A stretch of 64,000 nucleotides of DNA from Streptomyces koelreuteriae. GTDB lineage: Bacteria; Actinomycetota; Actinomycetes; Streptomycetales; Streptomycetaceae. The DNA lies in NCBI RefSeq assembly GCF_018604545.1, contig NZ_CP075896.1:1302001-1366000 (forward strand), given 5' to 3'. Under the pieces are notes generated by a model. That model saw nothing but the letters and a program-made list of their open reading frames with translations, did not search any database and was not told the DNA's origin. Positions 9,324 to 17,913 of this stretch are shown here, one piece after another. Both the position numbers and the translations under genes were made by a program. The first letter of the stretch is position 1, and every line of letters begins with the position of its first letter.

Positions 9324-11093
9324 GTGCGCCGATCTGTTCGGGGGATCCTGGTCGTCCTGGCCCTGTGCGGGTCTCTGGTGTCGACGGTGTCGGCGCCGTC
9401 CGTCGGTGCCGCCGAGGAGAGACGGACCGCGCCGGTGCCGCTTGAGCGGCTGTTCGACAACATCGCCGTCAGCGACGACGGCCGGCCCGCTGCGGCCGAC
9501 TTCGACGGCTCCGGTGCCTCCCTGTCCGCGCGGGATCTCACGGCCGCGGGCTGGGCGCCCGGGCGCACCCTGACCGTCCAGGGGGCCCGGCTGACCTGGC
9601 CGCGGCGACAGCCCGGCGAGCCCGACAACGTCCGCGCCGCCGGACAGGACGTCCGTGTCACGGGGCGCGGCGACGCCCTCGCCTTCCTGGTGGCGGGCAC
9701 GGCCGGCACGGAGACGGGCGGCCCGGGCACGGTCGTGTACGCGAACGGCACCCGCTCCGGCTACCGGCTCACCGCGCCCGATTGGCGCACCGGGCCGCTC
9801 GCGACGAAGGCGGTGGCCCTGCCGCACATCAACACGCCCGGCGGGCAACTCGCCGAGCAGGCCCGTCTGTACGTCGTGACGGTGCCGTTGACGCCGGGGC
9901 GCGAGCTCGCCTCGGTCCGGCTGCCGCGCGCCGCCGGGCTGCATGTCTTCGCGGTGTCGGTACGGACCGCCACGCGGGGCTGGACGGGGAGCTGGACGAC
10001 GTCGACGGGCGGCTACGCGGCCGTGGGGCCCTGGACGGACCGGACGCTGCGACTGGTGGTGCGCACCTCGGCGGGTGGGCCCCGGGTGCGGATGCGGTTC
10101 GACAACACCTTCGCGGCGGCCCCGGTACGGATCGGCGGCGCGACGGTCGCCGTGCGGTCCTCGGGCGCGGCGGCGCGCGGGACGCCGGTGCCGCTGTCCT
10201 TCGGCGGTGAGGAAAGCGTGGAGATCCCGGCCGGGGCCCAGGCGTACAGCGATCCGCTGGGCTTCGCGGTGCCGGCGGACGCCGATCTGCTGGTCAGCTT
10301 CCATCTGCCCGGCCCGGTGCCGGCGGCGCCCCTGCACCGGCTCGCGCAGCAGCGGTCGTACGTCAGCGAGCCCGGCGACCACACGGCGGACGGCACCGCC
10401 GGGGCGTACACCTCGGTGATCACCAGCTGGCCGCTGCTCGCCGGGGTCGATGTGAGCGGCGGGCCCGGGTCCGTGGTGCTGCTCGGGGACTCGATCACCG
10501 ACGGCGACAAGTCCACGGTGGACGCGAACCGGCGGTGGCCGAACGTGCTGGCCGGCCGGCTCCTGCGGCAGAGCGACGTGCCTCGCTACGGGGTGCTGAA
10601 CCAGGGCGTCTCGGGCAACCGTGTGGTCACCGACCGGTATCCCGGCGACGGGGTGTCCACGGACACGGCAGGGGTGAGTGCCCTGCACCGGTTCGACCGG
10701 GACGTCCTCGCCCAGCCGTCGGCCCGTACGGCGATCGTCTTCGAGGGCGTCAACGACCTGCGCTGGGGCACCTCGGCGGAACAGGTGATCGCGGGCCTGC
10801 GGGAGCTGGCGGCGCGCGGGCAGGCCCGGGGGCTCAGGATGCTCGCGGCGACGATCCTGCCGTGCGCGGGCGAGACGCGGTGCACGGCGGCCGTCGACGC
10901 CGAGCGGGTCGCGGTGAACGAGTGGATCCGCGCGGCCGGTGACTTCGACGGGGTGCTCGACTTCGACTCCGTCGTACGCGACCCGGCCGACCCGGCGCGG
11001 ATCCTGCCCGCGTACGACAGCGGCGACCATCTGCACCCCGGGGACGCGGGGCTGGCGGCACTGGCCGACTCGGTGGACCTGCGGCTGCTGTGA
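9324..11093 (+). CDS. Secreted SGNH/GDSL hydrolase
   Basis: The GTG at 9324 is preferred because GGGAGGAG lies 6 nt upstream; an in-frame GTG at 9297 would put that site inside the gene. The product is 589 residues. Its signal peptide ([19 protein letters not shown]) ends near VGA-AEE. A beta-rich N-terminal half (to about residue 370) precedes an SGNH domain with block I GDSITDG, block II Gly (QGVSGN), block III GVND and block V DHLHP, giving the Ser and Asp-x-x-His catalytic set. It is probably an extracellular esterase or carbohydrate deacetylase. It is convergent with xthA. Confidence 0.87.
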   Translation: MRRSVRGILVVLALCGSLVSTVSAPSVGAAEERRTAPVPLERLFDNIAVSDDGRPAAADFDGSGASLSARDLTAAGWAPGRTLTVQGARLTWPRRQPGEPDNVRAAGQDVRVTGRGDALAFLVAGTAGTETGGPGTVVYANGTRSGYRLTAPDWRTGPLATKAVALPHINTPGGQLAEQARLYVVTVPLTPGRELASVRLPRAAGLHVFAVSVRTATRGWTGSWTTSTGGYAAVGPWTDRTLRLVVRTSAGGPRVRMRFDNTFAAAPVRIGGATVAVRSSGAAARGTPVPLSFGGEESVEIPAGAQAYSDPLGFAVPADADLLVSFHLPGPVPAAPLHRLAQQRSYVSEPGDHTADGTAGAYTSVITSWPLLAGVDVSGGPGSVVLLGDSITDGDKSTVDANRRWPNVLAGRLLRQSDVPRYGVLNQGVSGNRVVTDRYPGDGVSTDTAGVSALHRFDRDVLAQPSARTAIVFEGVNDLRWGTSAEQVIAGLRELAARGQARGLRMLAATILPCAGETRCTAAVDAERVAVNEWIRAAGDFDGVLDFDSVVRDPADPARILPAYDSGDHLHPGDAGLAALADSVDLRLL

Positions 11094-11118
11094 GCCGTCG
11101 CCTCGGGGCCGCTGTGGG

Positions 11119-11898
11119 CTACACGTCGAGGTCGACCACGACCGGCGCGTGGTCCGAGGCGCCCTTGCCCTTGCGCTCCTCGCGGTCCACGTACGCGTCC
11201 TTGACCGCCTCGCCGAACGGCGCGTTGGCGTACACCAGGTCGATGCGCATGCCGCGGTTCTTCGGGAAGCAGAGCTGGCGGTAGTCCCAGTACGTGAAGG
11301 GCTGGTCGTACTTCAGGGGCCGCGGGACCACGTCCGACAGGCCCGCCTCGCGCAGCGAGGCCAGGGCCGCGCGCTCGGCGGGGGTGACGTGGGTGGCGCC
11401 CTCGAAGGCCGCGCGGTCGTAGACGTCGTCGTCCGTCGGCGCCACGTTGTAGTCGCCCATCACCGCGAAGGGGCGGCTGCCGGCCGCGTCACCGGCGACG
11501 GCGGCCTTGAGTGCCTCGAACCACTGGAGCTTGTAGGCGTAGTGCGGGTGGTCCACCTCGCGGCCGTTCGGCACGTACACCGACCAGACGCGGAGCGGGC
11601 CGCAGGTCGCCGAGATGGCGCGGGGCTCCACCGAGCCGTCGAACCCGGGGTCGCCGGGCAGGCCCTTGACGACGTCCTCGATGCCGACGCGGGAGAGCAC
11701 CGCCACGCCGTTCCACCGGCCGGTCGCGTGGACCGCCGACTCGTAACCCAGCTCGCGCAGCTGCTCCGCGGGGAACTGCTCCTCGGCGACCTTGGCCTCC
11801 TGGAGGCACAGCACGTCCGTGCCGCTGCTCTCCAGCCAGGCCAGGAGCCTCGGCAGGCGGGCGGTGATCGAGTTCACGTTCCAGGTCGCGATGCGCAT
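11119..11898 (-). CDS. xthA: Exodeoxyribonuclease III
   Basis: The ATG at 11898 begins MRIATWNVNSITARL, the usual start of the family (259 residues), with GGTAGG about 10 nt upstream. It has the endonuclease/exonuclease/phosphatase fold: WNVNS, LQEAK (metal Glu), DYNVAPTDDDVYD, RIDLVYAN and the terminal SDHAPVVVDLDV with the catalytic Asp-His. It removes 3' blocks and cuts at abasic sites in base-excision repair. Convergent with the SGNH hydrolase; the 25-bp gap has no obvious terminator. Confidence 0.93.
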   Translation of the reverse strand: MRIATWNVNSITARLPRLLAWLESSGTDVLCLQEAKVAEEQFPAEQLRELGYESAVHATGRWNGVAVLSRVGIEDVVKGLPGDPGFDGSVEPRAISATCGPLRVWSVYVPNGREVDHPHYAYKLQWFEALKAAVAGDAAGSRPFAVMGDYNVAPTDDDVYDRAAFEGATHVTPAERAALASLREAGLSDVVPRPLKYDQPFTYWDYRQLCFPKNRGMRIDLVYANAPFGEAVKDAYVDREERKGKGASDHAPVVVDLDV

Positions 11899-11950
11899 GT
11901 CCCACAACCTACCCGGAGGGTCTGACAACGCCGCCCGGGCCTACGGTCCC

Positions 11951-12586
11951 CTAGAGGTCGGCCGATGCCCCGGGGGTGAGCCGCAGGTGTTCCGCCCCGG
12001 CCAGGGTGCCGATCTGACGGTCGTAGATCGGGCGGGCGAGGTCGGTGAGGAGGGCATCGTGGATGTCGTAGGCGCGCTGCGGCTCCACCTCGCGGACGTA
12101 GTCGATGACCTCGGAGATCTTGCTCCACGGGGCCATGACCGGGAGCATCAGCGTCTCCACGGGGTGGTCGGGGACGGTGAGGGCGTCGCCGGGGTGGAAG
12201 ACCTTGCCGCCGTCGAGGAGGTAGCCGACGTTGGTGATGCGCGGGATGTCCGGGTGGATCACCGCGTGGAGTTCGCCGTGGACCTGGACGTCGAAGCCGG
12301 CGGCGGTGAAGCTGTCGCCGTGGCCGACGGTGTGGACGCGGCCGGGGAACGCGGCGGAGATCTTCTCGGCGACGGACTTCAGGGTCCAGATCTCGGCGGC
12401 CGGGTTGTTCTCCATGGCGGCGCGCAGCCGGTGCTCGTCGAAGTGGTCGGGGTGCTCGTGGGTGACGAGGATCGCGTCCGCGCCGAGCGCGGCGTCCTCC
12501 TCGCTGAACCCGCCGGGGTCGAGGACGAGGGTCCGGCCGTCCTTCTCGAGGCGGACGCAGGCGTGCGACTTCTTCGTGAGCTTCAT
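11951..12586 (-). CDS. MBL-fold metal-dependent hydrolase
   Basis: 211 residues. The metallo-beta-lactamase signature is THEHPDHFD, with later metal ligands in GELHAVIHPD and FHPGDAL. This is the compact UlaG-like/YtnP-like type, soluble and without a signal peptide. The substrate is unknown. It lies 33 bp downstream of the fused pcaL-like gene on the same strand, so it may be cotranscribed. A role in lactone or ester cleavage is conceivable, but only from context. Confidence 0.85.
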   Translation of the reverse strand: MKLTKKSHACVRLEKDGRTLVLDPGGFSEEDAALGADAILVTHEHPDHFDEHRLRAAMENNPAAEIWTLKSVAEKISAAFPGRVHTVGHGDSFTAAGFDVQVHGELHAVIHPDIPRITNVGYLLDGGKVFHPGDALTVPDHPVETLMLPVMAPWSKISEVIDYVREVEPQRAYDIHDALLTDLARPIYDRQIGTLAGAEHLRLTPGASADL

Positions 12587-12619
12587 GACTCCATCCTGCC
12601 TCCCGGGTCGCGCGCGCCC

Positions 12620-13924
12620 TCACTCCTGAGGCGTGGTCTCCTCGCGGATGACCTGCTGGGCGACCTTGAACGCGCTGTTCGCCGCGGGGACGCCGCAGTA
12701 GACGGCCGCCTGGAGCAGCACTTCCTTGATCTCGCCCGGGGTGAGGCCGTTGCGCAGGGCGGCCCGGGTGTGGAAGGCCAGCTCGTCCAGGTGGCCGCCG
12801 GCGACCAGGGCGGTGAGGGTGACACAGCTGCGGGTGCGCCGGTCGAGTCCGGGGCGGTCCCAGATCTCGCCCCAGGCGTAGCGGGTGATGAACTCCTGGA
12901 AGTCCCCGGAGAAGTCGTCGGCCTGCGCCAGCGCCCGGTCGACGTGCGCGTCGCCCAGCACCTCGCGGCGGACCTTGAGCCCGGCGTCGTACGGGTCGGG
13001 CCGCCCCTGCGCCGGGGGCGCCGCCACCGGGGCGATCTCGGCGACGGGCCCGGTCTGGAGGGGCTGCGGCGCGACCGGGGACAGGACCGGCTTGAGGGCG
13101 GCGGCGGGCAGGGCCGTCTGGCCGGTGGAGGTCTCGAAGGCGGGCTGCCAGGCGGTGGAGAAGTGCCGCACCAGGAGGTCGGTGACCGCCGCGGGCTGCT
13201 CCACCGGCACCAGGTGGGAGGCGCCGGGGACGACGGCGAGGCGGGCGTCCGGGATGCCGGCGACCAGGGTGCGGGCCTCGGCGGGGCCGGTGACCTGGTC
13301 GTCCGAGCCGACGAGGACCAGGGTGGGCACGCCGACGCGGCCGAGCTCGGACCGGACGTCGAACGAGGCGAGCGCCTCGCAGGCGGCGATGTAGCAGCCG
13401 GGGTCGGTGGTGCGGACCATCTGCACGGCCCACTCGGTGATCGCGGGCTGCGCGGCGGCGAAGCCGCCGGTGAACCAGCGCTCGGGCGAGGTGCGGGCGA
13501 TGGGGTCGAGGCCGTTCGTGCGGACGATCACGCCTCTCTGCCGGAACTCGTCGGCCGTGCCGAAGCGGGGCGAGGCCGCGATCAGCGCCAGGGAGGCGAG
13601 CCGCTCGGGGTGCCGCAGGGCCAGCTCGATGCCGACCGCCCCGCCGAGCGCGCAGCCCGCGTAGCCGAAGCGCTGCACGCCGAGCCCTTCGAGGGTGGTC
13701 AGCAGCCGTGTGGTGAGGTCGTCGACCGAGCCCGCCGGGTACGCGGGAGCACCGCCGTGTCCCGGCAGGTCGAACCGGAAGACGCGCCAGTGCTTGATCA
13801 GCTCGGGGATCTGGCGGTCCCACATGTGCCAGGTGGTGCCGAGCGAGGGGCCGAGGATGAGGACCGGGGCGTCTTCCGGGCCGTCGAAGCGGTACTGGAG
13901 GGCAGGGGTCGTGGTCTCACTCAC
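12620..13924 (-). CDS. pcaL: PcaD-PcaC fusion (enol-lactonase/carboxymuconolactone decarboxylase)
   Basis: 434 residues. Residues 1 to about 255 are an alpha/beta hydrolase like 3-oxoadipate enol-lactonase; about 310-430 form a 4-carboxymuconolactone decarboxylase (YDAGLKVRREVLGDAHVDRA ... NGLTPGEIKEVLLQAAVYCGVPAAN). This is the PcaL fusion of the protocatechuate branch of the beta-ketoadipate pathway. The nucleophile elbow reads GCALGG, where enol-lactonases normally have G-x-S-x-G-G: Ala replaces the catalytic Ser, with a Cys just before it. Asp (VGSDDQV) and His (GASHLVP) are retained. No pcaHG, pcaB or pcaIJF genes are nearby, so it is an orphan copy and lactonase activity is doubtful. 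Confidence 0.88.
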   Translation of the reverse strand: MSETTTPALQYRFDGPEDAPVLILGPSLGTTWHMWDRQIPELIKHWRVFRFDLPGHGGAPAYPAGSVDDLTTRLLTTLEGLGVQRFGYAGCALGGAVGIELALRHPERLASLALIAASPRFGTADEFRQRGVIVRTNGLDPIARTSPERWFTGGFAAAQPAITEWAVQMVRTTDPGCYIAACEALASFDVRSELGRVGVPTLVLVGSDDQVTGPAEARTLVAGIPDARLAVVPGASHLVPVEQPAAVTDLLVRHFSTAWQPAFETSTGQTALPAAALKPVLSPVAPQPLQTGPVAEIAPVAAPPAQGRPDPYDAGLKVRREVLGDAHVDRALAQADDFSGDFQEFITRYAWGEIWDRPGLDRRTRSCVTLTALVAGGHLDELAFHTRAALRNGLTPGEIKEVLLQAAVYCGVPAANSAFKVAQQVIREETTPQE

Positions 13925-14010
13925 CGCTCCACGCTAACCGCCCGTTCCCCTTTCGCCGACCCGGGTGCCCGGATACTTACACCTGCCTTCCGTGTATCAG
14001 CGGGCAACTT

Positions 14011-14997
14011 TCACACTGCCTTCACGGATGACACTCCATAGCGCGCGGCGATCAGGGTGGCCCGGTCGTGGAGCGAGGTGCGCAGCCACTGCGGGGCCAG
14101 GACTTCCGCGGACGGGGCGTGCTGCCAGAGTGCCCATTCGGCGTGGCGCGAGTCCTGGAAGATCACGTTCAGCCGTAACCAGCCGTCCGCGTCGGCCTCT
14201 TCGGCGCAGACGGCCAGCGCGGTGCCCACCAGCTGCTCCCGGCGGGCGGGGTCCACCCGCACCAGCACGGCGACCTTGTCGCCGCCGGTCCTGAAGCGCG
14301 CGTTGCGTTCCTGCCAGGCCCGGTCCAGGTCGACCGTGTCCGGTCGCTGGGCGGGTTCGTCGAGTTCCTGGGCGGCCAGCACCCGGGACAGCCGGTAGGT
14401 GCGGTCCTCGCCCGCTCTCTTGGCCAGCAGATAGCCCTGTTCGCGCACGGTGACCAGGCCGATCGGGTCCACCGTGCGCCACTTCGCGGGCTGGTCCACG
14501 GCCGCGTAGCGGATCCGCAGCCGGTGTCCGGCGAACACGGCGCGCCGGACCTCGGCCACTATGCCCTCGGAGAGGTCCTCGTCGGTCACGCGGCGCGAGA
14601 GGAGGTCGGTCTCCGGGTCGATGAGCAGGCGCTGCGCCGCGCCGGCCGCGGTGTCCCGCAGGTCTTCGGGCAGCGCGTCGACCACCTTGAGCATGGCCGA
14701 GGCGAGCGCCGAACCGAGGCCGAAGAGCTGTGCGCCGCGCCGTGATCCGGCGACCAGCAGGGCCAGTGCCTCGTCCTGGTTCAGTCCGGTGAGCGCGGTC
14801 TGGAAATCGGGCAGCAACGCGAACCCGCCGTGCCGGCCGCGCTCGGCGTAGACCGGCACGCCGGCCGCGGACAGCGCCTCTATGTCGCGCAGCACCGTGC
14901 GGGTGGACACTTCCAGCTCGCGGGCGAGCGTGTCCGCGGTCATCCGACCGCGCTGCCGCAGCAGGAGCACCAGGGAAACCAACCGGTCGGCGCGCAT
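14011..14997 (-). CDS. WYL-domain transcriptional regulator (YafY type)
   Basis: 328 residues. N-terminal DeoR-like winged HTH (RLVSLVLLLRQRGRMTADTLARELEVSTRTVLRDIEAL), then a WYL domain (about 140-220, RIRYAAVDQPAKWRTVDPIGLV) and a WCX C-terminal extension. WYL proteins sense small ligands or nucleic acids and usually control a divergent neighbour, here the RidA gene. Leu274 is encoded by the rare TTA codon (14176-14178), so bldA dependence is possible. Confidence 0.88.
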   Translation of the reverse strand: MRADRLVSLVLLLRQRGRMTADTLARELEVSTRTVLRDIEALSAAGVPVYAERGRHGGFALLPDFQTALTGLNQDEALALLVAGSRRGAQLFGLGSALASAMLKVVDALPEDLRDTAAGAAQRLLIDPETDLLSRRVTDEDLSEGIVAEVRRAVFAGHRLRIRYAAVDQPAKWRTVDPIGLVTVREQGYLLAKRAGEDRTYRLSRVLAAQELDEPAQRPDTVDLDRAWQERNARFRTGGDKVAVLVRVDPARREQLVGTALAVCAEEADADGWLRLNVIFQDSRHAEWALWQHAPSAEVLAPQWLRTSLHDRATLIAARYGVSSVKAV

Positions 14998-15135
14998 GTG
15001 AAAACTTTATCGAGAATACCTGACCAAGGGTGTCATGTTTTGTTGGGAGGCTCCTTCACACGACGTCAAAGCCTGGCGGCTGCAGAGTCGTTGAACGTAC
15101 GTCATGTCAGTGAACCGAATGGAGCAGATGCGGCG
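14998..15135. promoter_or_regulatory. Divergent promoter region, WYL regulator / RidA
   Basis: 138 bp, AT-rich near the regulator start (AAAACTTTATCGAGAATACC). It includes an inverted repeat TGAC-n7-GTCA at 15021-15035, about 25 bp upstream of the regulator start, a plausible site for autoregulation. GGAGCAG precedes the RidA start. Confidence 0.35.
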
Positions 15136-15531
15136 ATGGAACGTAACGCGGTCAACCCGGTGTCGTGGTCGGTCGAGATGGGCTTCAACCAGGGTGAGGT
15201 CGTCTCCGGGCACTCGCGCACCCTGTACATCTCGGGTCAGACCGCGATGAGCAAGGAGGGCAAGCCCGAGCACGACGGTGACATGGCGGCGCAGCTCGCG
15301 CTGAGCATCGACAACATCGAGGCCGTGCTCGCCGAGGCCGGAATGACCCTCTCCAACCTCGTCCGGCTCAACGTCTACACCACCGACGTCGACCTGCTCT
15401 TCCAGCACTACGGCGTGCTGGCCGGCCGGCTGGGGGCCGCCGGGGTCGCGCCGACCACCACGATGCTCGGTGTGACGCGTCTGGCGATTCCCGGCCAGAT
15501 GATCGAGCTCGAGGGCACCGCCGTCGCGTGA
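15136..15531 (+). CDS. RidA family protein
   Basis: 131 residues from ATG 15136, with GGAGCAG upstream. It has the YjgF/YER057c/UK114 fold: RTLYISGQTAMSKEGKP, DIVAxL-type helix (SIDNIEAVLAEAGMTLSNLVRLNVYTTDVD) and the terminal LAIPGQMIELEGTAVA. The catalytic arginine of true RidA (in the motif R-x-x-V) is not obvious: the corresponding region reads GVTRLAIPG, which does contain an Arg. The family hydrolyses reactive enamine/imine intermediates, but many members act in other pathways. It is divergent from a WYL regulator that probably controls it. Confidence 0.85.
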   Translation: MERNAVNPVSWSVEMGFNQGEVVSGHSRTLYISGQTAMSKEGKPEHDGDMAAQLALSIDNIEAVLAEAGMTLSNLVRLNVYTTDVDLLFQHYGVLAGRLGAAGVAPTTTMLGVTRLAIPGQMIELEGTAVA

Positions 15532-15544
15532 GGTGACCTCGTCG

Positions 15545-15590
15545 CCTCCGCTGCCCGTGCCCGTCGAACGGCACGGGCAGCGGGCGGAGG
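15545..15590. terminator. Strong bidirectional hairpin between ridA-like and rarA genes
   Basis: CTGCCCGTGCC at 15551-15561 pairs perfectly with GGCACGGGCAG at 15570-15580 around an 8-nt loop. Outer arms CCTCCG/CGGAGG extend the stem with a small bulge. It lies between convergent genes and suits both. Confidence 0.8.
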
Positions 15591-15633
15591 ACATGTCGTG
15601 GATGGCGAGGCTCATGGTCCGGTGATGCCTGCG

Positions 15634-16989
15634 CTACCCGTCCTCGCCCCGGACGGCGCGACGGAGCTTCGTGAGGCGCTCGTGCAGGACGCGCTCCCCG
15701 CCGTGCCGGGTGGGGCGGTAGTAGTCCTTCCCCACGAGGTCGTCCGGCGGGTACTGCTGTTCCAGGACTCCTTCGGGGGTGCGGTGGGGGTAGCGGTACC
15801 CGATCGCGTTGCCCAGTTCCTTGGCACCCGCGTAGCGGCCCTTCCGCAGATGGGCGGGGATCGCGCCCACGGCGCCCGCCCGGACGTCGGACATGGCCTC
15901 GTCGATCCCGACGATCACCGTGTTGGACTTCGGCGCCATGGCCAGATGCACGGTGGCCTGCGCCAGGGCGAGCCGGGCCTCGGGCATTCCGATGAGCTGG
16001 ACCGTCTGCGCCGCTGCGACGGCGGCCTGAAGCGCCGTGGGGTCGGCCAGCCCGACGTCCTCGCTGGCGTGCACGACCAGCCGTCGCGCGATGAACCGCG
16101 GGTCCTCCCCGGCGACCAGCATGCGGGCCAGGTAGTGCAGCGCGGCGTCGGGGTCCGAGCCGCGGATCGACTTGATGAACGCGCTGACGACATCGTGGTG
16201 CTGATCGCCCTGCCGGTCGTAGCGCACGGTGGTCTCGGCGACGGCCCGCTCCACGGCCGGCACGTCGATCTCCGTGCCGCCGGTGTCGGTCACCCCGTCG
16301 GCACTGGCCTCCAGCGCGGTCAGCGCGCTGCGGGCGTCGCCGGCCGAGAGGCGTACCAGGGCGTCCTCGGCGTCGGGGGACAGCGAGACCGCGCCGTCGA
16401 GGCCGCGTTCGTCCTTCACGGCCCGCCGCAGCAGCTCGCGGACCTCGTCCTCGGTCAGTGACCGCAGTTGCAGGACCAGCAGGCGTGAGAGCAGCGGGGA
16501 GACGACGGAGAACGACGGGTTCTCCGTGGTGGCGGCGACGAGCAGCACGAGCCGGTCCTCCACGGCGCCGAGCAGCGCGTCCTGCTGGGTCTTGGAGAAG
16601 CGGTGCACCTCGTCGATGAACAGCACGGTCTGGCGGTCGCGGCGGCGGCGCGCGTCGTTCATCACGTCGCGCAGTTCCTTGACCCCGCTGGAGAGCGCCG
16701 AGAGCGCGACGAAGTGCCGGGTGGAGACGGTGGCGAGCAGCCGCGCGAGGGTGGTCTTCCCGGTGCCGGGCGGGCCGTAGAGCAGCACCGAGGCAGCCTC
16801 CCCGCCTTCCGCCAGCCGCCGCAACGGCGCGCCGGGGCGCAGCAGATGCGCCTGGCCGACGACCTCGGCGAGGGTACGCGGCCGCATCCGCGCCGCCAGC
16901 GGGGCGTCGGCCCGCTCGGGCCCGGGCTCGGGGGGCGGGGGTTCGTCCGGCGTCGGTAACGCGAACAGCCCGTCGTCGTCGGCGGCCAT
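15634..16989 (-). CDS. rarA: Replication-associated recombination ATPase RarA/MgsA
   Basis: 451 residues from ATG 16989 ([12 protein letters not shown]). An in-frame ATG at 17022 is the alternative; neither has an ideal ribosome site. AAA+ clamp-loader-like ATPase: Walker [12 protein letters not shown], Walker [20 protein letters not shown], sensor 1 ATTENPSF, arginine finger region SRLLVLQLR, then the tetramerisation/MgsA C-terminal domain ([28 protein letters not shown]). It acts at stalled replication forks. Leu11 is a TTA codon (16957-16959), unusual in a housekeeping gene. It follows phzF closely on the same strand but is unrelated to phenazine synthesis. Confidence 0.9.
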   Translation of the reverse strand: MAADDDGLFALPTPDEPPPPEPGPERADAPLAARMRPRTLAEVVGQAHLLRPGAPLRRLAEGGEAASVLLYGPPGTGKTTLARLLATVSTRHFVALSALSSGVKELRDVMNDARRRRDRQTVLFIDEVHRFSKTQQDALLGAVEDRLVLLVAATTENPSFSVVSPLLSRLLVLQLRSLTEDEVRELLRRAVKDERGLDGAVSLSPDAEDALVRLSAGDARSALTALEASADGVTDTGGTEIDVPAVERAVAETTVRYDRQGDQHHDVVSAFIKSIRGSDPDAALHYLARMLVAGEDPRFIARRLVVHASEDVGLADPTALQAAVAAAQTVQLIGMPEARLALAQATVHLAMAPKSNTVIVGIDEAMSDVRAGAVGAIPAHLRKGRYAGAKELGNAIGYRYPHRTPEGVLEQQYPPDDLVGKDYYRPTRHGGERVLHERLTKLRRAVRGEDG

Positions 16990-17035
16990 CACTCCACCCG
17001 TCCTTGTGGGTCGGTCCCTCATGTGTTCTCGGTGC

Positions 17036-17887
17036 CTACGCGTACAGCGTTCCCCGGGCTACGACAACGGCGGACCCCGCCACCTGAACCGAATCGATCC
17101 GTTCCGGCGTCCCCATCGCCCGGGCGCGCATCGTCGAAGGACGGCCCATCTCCACCCCCTGCCGGATCTCGATCCACTCCCCGAACGGGATCAGTCCGTG
17201 CCGGGCCAAGTGTACGGCCAGGGAACCGGCGGCCGAGCCGGTCGCCGCGTCCTCCACCACGCCGTAGGCGGGTGAGAACATGCGCAGCCGCCACCGACTT
17301 CCCGATCCCGCGAAGCAGTTGGCGGCCATGTCGGGCAGCCTCGCGAGGATCCTCTGGTCCGGTTCCACGGCGGAGAGCGCGGCCACGCCGTCCAGGCCGA
17401 CGAACACGTGCCGGGGCCCGTTGCGGTAGACCTCGACCGGCAGGGTGCTGCCCGTGGCCACCAGGTCGAGCCCGGCGAGCAGTTCGTCCGCGCGGTCGTA
17501 GGGCCCCCATGTCGGCAGGGGCTGCCACATGCCGGCCGCGACGGTCCGGCCGTCGTCGTCCCGTTCGAGTTCGAACGCGACGGTGCCCATGGCGGTCTCC
17601 ATCCGGAGCTCCTTCGCCGCGTGCGACTCGCCGAGCACCACGGCCGTGCCCAGGGTCGGATGTCCGGCGAACGGCAGCTCGTTCACCGGGGTGAAGATGC
17701 GGACCCGTACATCACCGTCGTCCTCGGCGGGGAGGACGAAGACGGTCTCCGACAGGTGCATCTCGCGCGCGATCTGCTGCATGCGTTCGGGGAGGAGGCC
17801 GGTCGCGTCGAGGAAGACCGCGGTCGGGTTTCCCTCCAGTCGGACGTCGGTGAAGACGTCGGCCACCACGTACTCGTACGTACCCAT
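17036..17887 (-). CDS. phzF: PhzF, DHHA isomerase of phenazine synthesis
   Basis: 283 residues. Very close in motifs to Pseudomonas PhzF rather than to generic PhzF-like epimerases: [18 protein letters not shown] with the catalytic Glu (residue 47, E45 of the Pseudomonas enzyme), [29 protein letters not shown], and [19 protein letters not shown]. It isomerises trans-2,3-dihydro-3-hydroxyanthranilate to the ketone that dimerises into the phenazine core. It is the last gene of the cluster, 26 bp after the asparaginase-like gene. The ATG at 17887 matches the family start. Confidence 0.95.
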   Translation of the reverse strand: MGTYEYVVADVFTDVRLEGNPTAVFLDATGLLPERMQQIAREMHLSETVFVLPAEDDGDVRVRIFTPVNELPFAGHPTLGTAVVLGESHAAKELRMETAMGTVAFELERDDDGRTVAAGMWQPLPTWGPYDRADELLAGLDLVATGSTLPVEVYRNGPRHVFVGLDGVAALSAVEPDQRILARLPDMAANCFAGSGSRWRLRMFSPAYGVVEDAATGSAAGSLAVHLARHGLIPFGEWIEIRQGVEMGRPSTMRARAMGTPERIDSVQVAGSAVVVARGTLYA

Positions 17888-17913
17888 GGGTTCCGTTCTG
17901 TCGGCCGCGCGGG

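Noticed and set aside
17036..17887. PhzF assigned as a generic PhzF-like epimerase
   Set aside because: The sequence matches true PhzF throughout, including the catalytic Glu and the [11 protein letters not shown] region, and lies in a full phz cluster.
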